Positions 17,059 through 24,560 of a DNA stretch of 64,000 bases are shown here, piece by piece. Under the pieces are notes generated by a model, which saw only the letters and a program-made list of their open reading frames with translations, did no database searches and was not told where the DNA came from. Position 1 is the first letter of the stretch; every line of letters starts with the position of its first letter. This DNA is from Clostridium neonatale. GTDB taxonomy: Bacteria > Bacillota > Clostridia > Clostridiales > Clostridiaceae. Location: assembly GCF_001458595.1 (NCBI RefSeq), contig NZ_LN890328.1, positions 2,853,288-2,917,287 on the forward strand, in the 5' to 3' direction. The position numbers and the translations under genes were made by a program.

Positions 17059-17991
17059 CTATATAAGTTCTCCTCTATTATTAAAGTTATATTCTTTTCC
17101 ATCTATAGTGATCTTACCTTTTACCATTTCACCTTTTTCATTAAAATAATAGGTATGCTCATTATCATTTAACCATCCTATTTTCATTGAGCCATCTTTA
17201 TTCATGTAATACCAATTATTATTGCTTTCCAGCCAACCTATTTTAAAGTGTTTTTTTACTGGATCAATATAGTACCATTTATCATCATTTTTTATCCATC
17301 CTAATTTTCCTTCGCCCAAAGCATACATACTTATATTAATACTACCTACAATCTTATTGTCGTTATATATAGTGCCCATTACTCTCCCTGTTCCGCCGTT
17401 TACAATGGTTACATGTCCATCCTCACTTACTATCAATGTATCAATACCATAAGATAGCCACTTAGTATCATTATACATTTCTTTATTAATAGAGCATTTT
17501 AAATCAAAATTATCTCCTACATTAATATTATCAGGAATTCCTATCACTTTCACTTTAGTGTAATTTATACTTAGTTTCAATATTTCACTATTATCTTCTT
17601 TGTTTTTAATCCTTATTAAATTATTACCTTCATTTAAGTTTACTATCATTGTCATATCATCACTATAATCTATCTCTCCTGCAATAGCATTATCTTCTCC
17701 TATAGCAACCAAGTCATTCATATACTTTAAAAGTTTTTCCTTAGAATTGTCATTATTATTTTCTATATTAAAAATAATTTCTACTTTATTTTGATTATTA
17801 CAAACATTTATTTTGTATATATTGCCTTCCTGCTTGATTTCCTCCCCAGTTAAAGTTTTCAAATCATTTATCTTGTATTCATTTTTACTTACAGCTAATG
17901 CATACGATTTATTGTTTGAATACTGAAAAAATAAGAATATACCTAAAAATAGCACACATATAACTATAAATCTTTTACTTCTAACTAACAT
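17059..17991 (-). CDS. Secreted protein with C-terminal choline-binding-type repeats
   Basis: 310 residues. Signal/anchor segment about 1-31 (FIVICVLFLGIFLFF). A beta-rich region at about 35-225 includes a Big-like stretch (GIPDNINVGDNFDLKC..TGRVMGTIYNDNKI). Four repeats occupy about 228-310 (GWIKNDDKWYYI, GWLESNNNWYYM, GWLNDNEHTYYF, then the non-aromatic closing unit). A strong GGAGGAGAG ribosome site precedes the ATG. It is one of the smallest repeat proteins here and lies between the TacF-like flippase and hairpin element E2. No enzyme motif seen. Confidence 0.75.
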   Translation of the reverse strand: MLVRSKRFIVICVLFLGIFLFFQYSNNKSYALAVSKNEYKINDLKTLTGEEIKQEGNIYKINVCNNQNKVEIIFNIENNNDNSKEKLLKYMNDLVAIGEDNAIAGEIDYSDDMTMIVNLNEGNNLIRIKNKEDNSEILKLSINYTKVKVIGIPDNINVGDNFDLKCSINKEMYNDTKWLSYGIDTLIVSEDGHVTIVNGGTGRVMGTIYNDNKIVGSINISMYALGEGKLGWIKNDDKWYYIDPVKKHFKIGWLESNNNWYYMNKDGSMKIGWLNDNEHTYYFNEKGEMVKGKITIDGKEYNFNNRGELI

Positions 17992-18143
17992 TCTCTCTCC
18001 TCCAATTGTAAAATATTTACATATTAATTATACAATATTTCTATACTTTTACAAGGAAGCAACTTTTTCATCTAGCGTATACTAATCAACATAAAACTTA
18101 TCCTTTTTTCAAAATCATTAAAAAATTATATATATATCTATAC

Positions 18144-18190
18144 AAAAAAAGATAAGAACTAAAAAAATACATTTTAATTCTTATCTTTTT
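18144..18190 (-). terminator. Terminator of the flippase gene
   Basis: AAAAAAAGATAAGAA / TTCTTATCTTTTTT hairpin 23 bases past the stop, with T-runs on both strands. Confidence 0.8.
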
Positions 18191-18213
18191 TATTTTAATA
18201 AATTATATGTTAA

Positions 18214-19680
18214 CTACTTTATTTTTTTTAATTTCAATTTTCTCAATATTTTATCAAACAATTCAAAAAATATTGTATCTTTTGTAACAACAAGTATAGC
18301 CAAATATAATAAACCACATAAGACTACTTGTATTGCACATGAAAGCAACATGTTTGATACAAACATCTTAACTACAAATGATATAGGTATAAATAACAAT
18401 GAATAATATAAATATTTCATATTTTCTAATGAAAATAGCTTTACGTCTAGCTTTATCACTTTCTTAACAAGTCTATACTCCAAGAATATAACTATTGTAT
18501 TTGATAAAAGCGTTGTTATAATAGCTGTTTCCATAGTAAATTTGCCTACTACAGATAATAATACATTGAATCCCAAGTTTATTACTCCACCAGTTAAAAC
18601 CAAATAAGCATCTGTTTTTTCTTTTCCATGAAGATAAATCATTTGATTTGCAATTATCTGCTCTATACCTAAGCTTATCATATATATAGAAAAAATTATC
18701 ATAGCTGATGCTGCTGGCATATATTCCGGTCCACTAAATATATATATTGCTTCTTTTGATACGCATAACAATCCAATTGCTGATGGAAATAACAATATAA
18801 AATAAATTTTTATAACTTTCTTAAGTAAATTTAGATAATCATCTTTTTTGTTATTGCCTAAATAATTTGATAATCTTGGCATTGTTACTTGGATAATTGT
18901 AAGCATTACTGTATTTACCATAGTCATTATTTTTTGTGCTAAATTATAATATCCTACATATGTTGTGCCACCCACACTATTTTTAAGCATTAATTTATCT
19001 AATTGAGTATAAAGTATACCTGTGTTAGATAATATAACTAAATAAAACATTGGTTTTATATGCTTTTTGAATTCTAGGTTACTAAAATCAAATTTAACTA
19101 TTCTTTTAACATATACAAAACTTATTATATTATTTATAAAATTAAATCCTACAACTATTAATAAATAGAAGTAAAAATCCTCACCACTTCTTACCCCCAA
19201 AATAATAAGTACAGAATAAATTATTCTTATTATCATTGTCTTAATAGTTATAAATTGATAATTTTCTAAAGCTTCATTTACCCATTCCACATAAAATGCG
19301 TTAACTGCTATATTGAAACTTAATATGAAACAAGTTAAGTAATACGGCTGACTTCTATAGTTGATCCATATAAATGTCATATATATTGCAGTTACTAAAA
19401 AATTAGTGAATAAACTAAACACAAATAAACTAGTAAATGTTTGACTTAATTTTGTTTTATCTTCACGAATTTTGCTTAATTCTCTCAATCCATATTGATA
19501 AAGACCAAATGCTGCAAATATTAAAAAGTAGTTATTTAATGATTCAGCATAACTAAAATATCCATAATTTACATCACCAATAGCTACTGTAACTACCTTC
19601 ATTACTAGCATTGGTAATATTAGATTAAACATGTTTAATGCTGCTTTAAAAATAGCATTTTTTGAAATTGATTTAGCCAT
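18214..19680 (-). CDS. tacF: TacF-like teichoic acid/polysaccharide flippase (MOP superfamily)
   Basis: 488 residues, about 14 membrane helices, Wzx/MATE-like. VEWVNEALENYQFITIKTMI closely follows the pneumococcal TacF segment as I remember it, and the C-terminus VVTKDTIFFELFDKIL also matches. TacF moves choline-loaded teichoic acid repeat units across the membrane and is thought to prefer choline-bearing units. That fits the LicC and choline-kinase-like genes 2-5 kb away. A GGAGG site lies 7 bases before the ATG. Export of an unrelated polysaccharide cannot be excluded. Confidence 0.75.
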   Translation of the reverse strand: MAKSISKNAIFKAALNMFNLILPMLVMKVVTVAIGDVNYGYFSYAESLNNYFLIFAAFGLYQYGLRELSKIREDKTKLSQTFTSLFVFSLFTNFLVTAIYMTFIWINYRSQPYYLTCFILSFNIAVNAFYVEWVNEALENYQFITIKTMIIRIIYSVLIILGVRSGEDFYFYLLIVVGFNFINNIISFVYVKRIVKFDFSNLEFKKHIKPMFYLVILSNTGILYTQLDKLMLKNSVGGTTYVGYYNLAQKIMTMVNTVMLTIIQVTMPRLSNYLGNNKKDDYLNLLKKVIKIYFILLFPSAIGLLCVSKEAIYIFSGPEYMPAASAMIIFSIYMISLGIEQIIANQMIYLHGKEKTDAYLVLTGGVINLGFNVLLSVVGKFTMETAIITTLLSNTIVIFLEYRLVKKVIKLDVKLFSLENMKYLYYSLLFIPISFVVKMFVSNMLLSCAIQVVLCGLLYLAILVVTKDTIFFELFDKILRKLKLKKIK

Positions 19681-20084
19681 AACTTAGCCTCCATTTAACT
19701 TTGCTTTTACTATTGTATAGTTTAGCAGTTTTAATGTCAAATCATAGTATATTCAAATAAAATTTCATAGCTAAATAATTATTTTTTTATAATAGGCTCA
19801 ACAACAAAATGTGCTCTTGACAGAATTAAGATGTCAACGCATGTTTATTACATTCTAAAAAATTCTTGCTTCATATTGTCAAGCATAGTTTTTAGTATTG
19901 AGTCTTATAATCTACATGTTAAATCAAGTATTTGTATATTAAATTTTTTTGTAATCATTTTAAATATAAAAATATGACAATATAAACTTCACTTATCTTT
20001 GATTATTAATGTCATGAAGCGACTCTTATAAATAAAAATTATCTTATAATAGAAAAAATCAACAAATTAAATGTCAAATATGCT
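19681..20084. other. Divergent intergenic region without recognised gene
   Basis: About 400 bases between the flippase start and the TetR promoter. It contains TTGACA words at about 19815-19830 and 19875 that could belong to promoters, but no open frame of coding character and no structured RNA that I can support. Confidence 0.4.
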
Positions 20085-20135
20085 TTGTACATAATTGTAC
20101 ATTTATGGTATAATTAAACTAACAATTGTTAGTTT
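20085..20135 (+). promoter_or_regulatory. Promoter and TetR operator
   Basis: -35 TTGTAC (20085-20090), 18-base spacer, -10 TATAAT (20109-20114), then the perfect 20-bp palindrome AAACTAACAATTGTTAGTTT (20116-20135) covering the expected start site. This is a textbook autorepression layout for the TetR gene that follows. Confidence 0.75.
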
Positions 20136-20222
20136 TAAATATAAATTGTATTTTTATTGTATATACTTGTTTTTTTAAACACTTATATGGATATTTGTTT
20201 GGAAATTTATATAGGAGGTCAA

Positions 20223-20822
20223 ATGAATACTAAAGAAAATATCATAGAAGAATCCTTGAATTTATTTGCAATTAATGGATATGATTCTGTTTCCATTCGA
20301 GATATAGCTAAAAATGTTGGTATTAAAGGGAGTTCTATTTATAATCATTTTGACGGTAAGGAAGAAATCTTTAAAAGCACAGTTTCTAAATATTCAGCAT
20401 ATATTAAAAGTTCATTTAAACTTTTAACCAAAGACAGTCTTTTAAAAACCAATGAAGAAGATATAACAGATGAGATTTTCTTGCAAGAAAGCATGAAAGT
20501 TTTTGATTTTCTATTAAAAGATTATTATTGTGTGACGTTAAGAAAAATCCTTACTATCGAACAATATAAAAATGAAAGTGCATCACAACTATTCAACAAA
20601 CTATTTATTGATGATGTATTAGAGAATCAGAAAAATTTATTTGCATATTTCATTAATAAAGACATCTTTATTAATGAAGATCCATATATTTTAGCTTTAA
20701 AATTCTATTCTCCAGTATTTTTATTATTTTATAAATATGATAGTAATTTAGGGGATAAGTATAACATTGTATTAAAGAAACATATTTTAGATTTTAAACA
20801 TTATTATTCTTTAAGGGGTTGA
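20223..20822 (+). CDS. TetR-family transcriptional regulator
   Basis: 199 residues from the ATG at 20223, chosen for the AGGAGG 4-5 bases upstream. The N-terminal TetR helix-turn-helix is clear (ESLNLFAINGYDSVSIRDIAKNVGIKGSSIYNHF, about residues 8-42). The C-terminal ligand domain is unlike families I recognise. It is the first gene of a two-gene unit with the flavodoxin-like gene and probably represses it and itself through the palindrome at 20116-20135. Confidence 0.9.
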   Translation: MNTKENIIEESLNLFAINGYDSVSIRDIAKNVGIKGSSIYNHFDGKEEIFKSTVSKYSAYIKSSFKLLTKDSLLKTNEEDITDEIFLQESMKVFDFLLKDYYCVTLRKILTIEQYKNESASQLFNKLFIDDVLENQKNLFAYFINKDIFINEDPYILALKFYSPVFLLFYKYDSNLGDKYNIVLKKHILDFKHYYSLRG

Positions 20823-20829
20823 ATTTTTA

Positions 20830-21534
20830 ATGAAAATTTTAGTAGTTTATGAGAGTAATGAAAAAAGTACTGCAAATCACTATGCCAGTTTATTTATAGA
20901 TGAATTAAACAGGTATTCTAATAATGTCATTTCTGAAATTCATTTAAATTCTATTTTTTTTAAAGATTTATTATCTATTAAAGATATTCTCGTTGATAAA
21001 TATCATTCATCAAATCCATATGATTGGTCGCTAAATATGCCCACTTGTTTAGAATATTTCCATTTCATTGCATCACAAATAGAAAATTCTACATTAGTTT
21101 TATTTGTTCCTTCTGAAAACGATACTAAACATGAAAGGATGAAATTCCTTTTAGATATCTTATCTAATCAATGGATGCCACACAAGTGCAATAAAAATTT
21201 CCATAATAAAATTGGAATTATACTATATTACCTACATGACGCTTCATTTCACAAATATATTAAAGATATGAAGTATGATTTACTCCTATGGGGATTAAAA
21301 AATGTAATGCAAGTAGAGTTATTGAAATATAAACATATGGATTATGATCTAAATCTATTAAAAATTACATTAATGGCTAACAAAGCTTATAGCTATTCAA
21401 AGGATTTATATATTAATAAATGTTTTTTCATAGAAAATCTTAAAAATAATATTTATTTTAAGAAAAATAAATTTAAGCTCCTTCTGATGAAAGCAGGTAT
21501 AATGCGAAATTTGTTATTAAGTAATAAATTATAA
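20830..21534 (+). CDS. Flavodoxin-like/FMN-reductase-like protein of unknown function
   Basis: 234 residues. The N-terminus MKILVVYESNEKSTANHYASLFIDEL has the beta-strand plus phosphate-loop form of flavodoxin-like NAD(P)H:FMN reductases (a VVYESNEKSTA loop), with a second hydrophobic strand STLVLFVPSEND at about 92-103. The remaining FMN motifs are weak and Lys/Tyr-rich, so it may be a degenerate member. It starts 7 bases after the TetR stop, which makes it the regulator's probable target. Function not assigned. Confidence 0.55.
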   Translation: MKILVVYESNEKSTANHYASLFIDELNRYSNNVISEIHLNSIFFKDLLSIKDILVDKYHSSNPYDWSLNMPTCLEYFHFIASQIENSTLVLFVPSENDTKHERMKFLLDILSNQWMPHKCNKNFHNKIGIILYYLHDASFHKYIKDMKYDLLLWGLKNVMQVELLKYKHMDYDLNLLKITLMANKAYSYSKDLYINKCFFIENLKNNIYFKKNKFKLLLMKAGIMRNLLLSNKL

Positions 21535-21560
21535 CTTTAATCTTATTTATTCATATGATT

Positions 21561-21613
21561 ATAAAAATAACGTTATATAGAATTTCTACAATTCCACATA
21601 ACGCTATTTTTAT
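21561..21613. terminator. Bidirectional terminator between convergent genes
   Basis: Hairpin ATAAAAATAACGTTATAT..GAATT / AATTC..ACATAACGCTATTTTTAT, with A/T runs on both sides, between the flavodoxin-like gene (+) and licC (-). Confidence 0.8.
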
Positions 21614-21628
21614 ATAAATTTATCTTAA

Positions 21629-22324
21629 CTAAATATTTAACTTTTCTTTTAAGTATTCTAAATCCTTTAATGAATCAATTTCAAATATATCATTAGGATT
21701 TATCTTTTCAATTCTTACATCCATATTAGGTAAATTATCTACTGCAATGTTATCCCAATAGATAGTCATATCTCCTACTTTTTCAACTGCTCTTTCAACT
21801 GCTTTGCCTATAAGAATTCCATCTTCTTCAGTCCAATAAGATGCTCCAGACATTATATAACTTGGTTCATCATCTTCTGTGCCTATATCAACTTTAACCA
21901 CCCTATTATTTTCATCATATCTTAATATCCATTCGTTAACTATATTTTCTTTACATGCAGAATAATAAGTTGAATGTGCAGGCTTTTCTTTTGGCAGGAA
22001 GTTTCTTGTTATATATTGATCTGCATCAATTACAAATGCATCTCTTAAATATTCTCTTACCAAATACATAGTATATATATTATTATAAACATCATATTTA
22101 TCATTTACTACTTTAATTAAATTGTACTTTTTAACTAAATCATCAAATTTTTCGTGAAGATATCCTGTCAAAACTATTATTTCATTAACACCTATTTCTC
22201 TTAAATTTAAAATTTGTCTTTCAAGTAATGACATTCCGTTTACTTCAATTAATGATTTAGGCGTATTATTTGTTAGAGGTCTAAGTCTAGTTCCCATTCC
22301 TGCTGCCATAAGAATTGCTCTCAT
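21629..22324 (-). CDS. licC: LicC: CTP:phosphocholine cytidylyltransferase
   Basis: 231 residues, the size of pneumococcal LicC. Nucleotide-binding start AILMAAGMGTRLRPLTNNTPK. The segment VVNDKYDVYNNIYTMYLVRE..FVIDADQY parallels LicC (NDKYADYNN, VIDADNY), as do STYYSACKENIVNEW and the YWDN..FEIDS tail. It converts phosphocholine and CTP to CDP-choline for wall-polymer decoration. It lies 104 bases downstream of the kinase fusion and is probably co-transcribed. No licD transferase is in the window. Confidence 0.88.
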   Translation of the reverse strand: MRAILMAAGMGTRLRPLTNNTPKSLIEVNGMSLLERQILNLREIGVNEIIVLTGYLHEKFDDLVKKYNLIKVVNDKYDVYNNIYTMYLVREYLRDAFVIDADQYITRNFLPKEKPAHSTYYSACKENIVNEWILRYDENNRVVKVDIGTEDDEPSYIMSGASYWTEEDGILIGKAVERAVEKVGDMTIYWDNIAVDNLPNMDVRIEKINPNDIFEIDSLKDLEYLKEKLNI

Positions 22325-22428
22325 ATTCTATCTCTCCAATACTAATGCTTATTTATTTAATTTCCATTTTTATGTTTTATAAAATCAGATTTATATTAAA
22401 TTTAAACTTATTTGTATAATATTTTTGT

Positions 22429-24279
22429 TTATAATTTTTTTAAATATTCTTTTGCTCTATTGTATCGATCCATTCCATAAGTTCCAAAGTCATCACCTTC
22501 AGCTTCTTTTATTAATGTCCATACTGCCCATAAAAAATCTTGACATATTTGATGTATAATAAGTCTTCTTCTTGAATCGTCATCTGCATCTTTTCCATTA
22601 AAATATAACCTAAACATTAATTCAATATCATCTTCTGAAAAATCATTTTCTAAAGATAATGCAGCTAGATCCCACATATCATCATTTATTCCACCATATT
22701 CCCAGTCGATTAAAAATATTTTTCCATTTGTATCCTTAACTAGATTGGCTGCAACTAAATCATTATGAGATGGTACAAATACTCTATTACATATTTCTAA
22801 TTCTTTTTCAAGATCCATAACTTTTTCTCTTACTATATCATAATCTTCAAAAAAATCTCCATTATCTTTCTTTAATATATCTTCATACTTTTCAAGTTCT
22901 CTAAACATATTAAAGTGATTATCCATATGAAAATGTTTATCGTTATGAAGATTTCTAAGTATAGTAGTTACTTGTTTTAAATTTTCTTCTTTTTTAACAC
23001 TTCTTGGAGTTAATGTTTCTGCATTTTCTATAAATTTTGATATCTTAACACCTGTTTCAAGATTAAAGTATGGAACCTCAACGTTGTATCCTCTTTCTGA
23101 CGCAATTGCTGAATTGAACATTTCCGTATTTCTATTAATCATTTCTTCTGTTCCTATACCAGCAATTCTTAATATATATCTTGTTCCCTTAACGCATATT
23201 CTATAATTCTTATTAGTCATACCTCCAGCTGGTGTAACTTCTGTTATATCATCTGAATTAACTTTTAATGCTTCGCATACTATATTCTTTATTTTATTCA
23301 TTTCATATGCAACTTCTCTTCTACGAATTGTTGGATATAAATGATTTTTTATCTTTTCATATCCCTTTGGAGAATCTATATCCCCCCAAGCTAAGTCATC
23401 TATTTTAACAAATCCTATATTATAGTTTCTGCCAACATCCAATAGCACATACTCATAATTTAAATATGGATTGACATTATCTTTAAACTCTTCGAGCATC
23501 ATCTTATATAGTTTGTAAGATATTTTAGTAAGGCCTATCATTTCTCCATCTATTCGGTTAAATTGATGAATATCCTTTGACATCTTATATAAGTGATTAT
23601 CTCTTATTTCAACAAAAGCTTCATCTCCTGATCCACTTTCATTAGTTATAAGTACACAGTCTCTCTCATTGCTTTCACATAGTTCTCTTATAGCACGACT
23701 TTCAAAAATCAAATCATTTTCAATAAGTAAAAAGTCATCTGTTATGTATTTTTTAGCTAAAGATAATGAATGCATTGTACCAGTCCACTTATATTTATCA
23801 CTCTTAACAAGCTTTACATTCTTACTATTTTTGAAATATTCTTCATAATAACTGCTTTCATATCCAGTAACAATAACTACTTTTGTTATTCCATTTTCCT
23901 TTAGAATATTCATTGTTCTATCTATTAATTTAAAATCTTCAATGCCAAGCATTCCAGTTGGTTTTCCAAATGATTCTACTCTTCCAGCTGCTAATATTAC
24001 AGCTTGCTTTATAATTTTCTTTTCTTCTTCATGTAGTTTTAATCTTGTATTCTTAGCATTAGCAAGACTCTTTTCCAATACCTTCATTCCATTTTCTGTG
24101 ACTTTATATAATATTCCTTTATTAGTATTTATTCTATCTATAAGTCCATCAATTGTGAACTCTTTAAGTATTGAATTTACCTTACCAAGTGACATATTAG
24201 TTCTCTTTGATAGTTCTCTTTGATTTATATTAAAATTTTCATTTAAAGTTTTAAGTACTTCCAATCTATCCTCTAACAT
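22429..24279 (-). CDS. Three-domain fusion: winged helix, nucleotidyltransferase, choline-kinase-like (LicA) domain
   Basis: 616 residues. (1) About 1-75: winged helix (NINQRELSKRTNMSLGKVNSILKEF). (2) About 90-330: nucleotidyltransferase (QAVILAAGRVESFGKPTGML, then VIVTGYESSYYEEYF and LIENDLIFE); the usual GxGxR loop reads GRVESFGKP, so the active site is atypical. (3) About 335-616: choline/ethanolamine-kinase-like phosphotransferase with HNDLVAANLV (Brenner-type catalytic loop) and LIDWEYGGINDDMWDLA. It would phosphorylate choline and possibly activate it, upstream of LicC. The DNA-binding domain plus an inverted repeat at its own start site suggests self-regulation. Confidence 0.82.
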   Translation of the reverse strand: MLEDRLEVLKTLNENFNINQRELSKRTNMSLGKVNSILKEFTIDGLIDRINTNKGILYKVTENGMKVLEKSLANAKNTRLKLHEEEKKIIKQAVILAAGRVESFGKPTGMLGIEDFKLIDRTMNILKENGITKVVIVTGYESSYYEEYFKNSKNVKLVKSDKYKWTGTMHSLSLAKKYITDDFLLIENDLIFESRAIRELCESNERDCVLITNESGSGDEAFVEIRDNHLYKMSKDIHQFNRIDGEMIGLTKISYKLYKMMLEEFKDNVNPYLNYEYVLLDVGRNYNIGFVKIDDLAWGDIDSPKGYEKIKNHLYPTIRRREVAYEMNKIKNIVCEALKVNSDDITEVTPAGGMTNKNYRICVKGTRYILRIAGIGTEEMINRNTEMFNSAIASERGYNVEVPYFNLETGVKISKFIENAETLTPRSVKKEENLKQVTTILRNLHNDKHFHMDNHFNMFRELEKYEDILKKDNGDFFEDYDIVREKVMDLEKELEICNRVFVPSHNDLVAANLVKDTNGKIFLIDWEYGGINDDMWDLAALSLENDFSEDDIELMFRLYFNGKDADDDSRRRLIIHQICQDFLWAVWTLIKEAEGDDFGTYGMDRYNRAKEYLKKL

Positions 24280-24303
24280 AAATTAATCCCCCATATTTAA
24301 TCC

Positions 24304-24354
24304 GTTCATTATTTGAACTATGATAATTATATTATTATTTCTTATATTTGTCAA
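24304..24354 (-). promoter_or_regulatory. Promoter with inverted repeat at the start site of the licCA-type fusion gene
   Basis: Minus strand -35 TTGACA (24349-24354), 17-base spacer, -10 TATAAT (24326-24331), both consensus, then the inverted repeat GTTCA-AATAA-TGAAC (24304-24318) at the expected +1. A GGGGGA ribosome site follows before the ATG. Confidence 0.7.
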
Positions 24355-24365
24355 CGCGTCCTGCT

Positions 24366-24440
24366 CAATTAGCAATTGTCATTTATCAATGGTCAATTAT
24401 CAAATTAAAATCCGAAAGATTTTTTAATCATATCCAATTC
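24366..24440. repeat. AT-rich interspersed repeat (CAATTATCAA type)
   Basis: Degenerate CAATTAGCAATTG / TCATTTATCAATGGTCAATTATCAA units followed by an AAAATCCGAAAGATTTTTT palindrome. Related strings appear at 24535-24560, 61880-61945 and 63830-63880. I regard it as a short interspersed clostridial repeat. Confidence 0.45.
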
Positions 24441-24492
24441 TCACTTATTAGTTTTACTTCTAATAGTTAAAATCCAATTTTTAATGTATATA

Positions 24493-24527
24493 GAAAAAGG
24501 CTGCCGCAAATTATTTAATGCGGCAGC
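24493..24527 (-). terminator. Terminator of the 24561-27587 surface protein gene
   Basis: GCTGCCGCA / TGCGGCAGC arms around 10 bases, followed on the minus strand by CCTTTTTC. This is the most GC-rich terminator in the window. Confidence 0.9.
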
Positions 24528-24560
24528 ACTCCTTCATTGAGAATTGATCATTGATAATTG

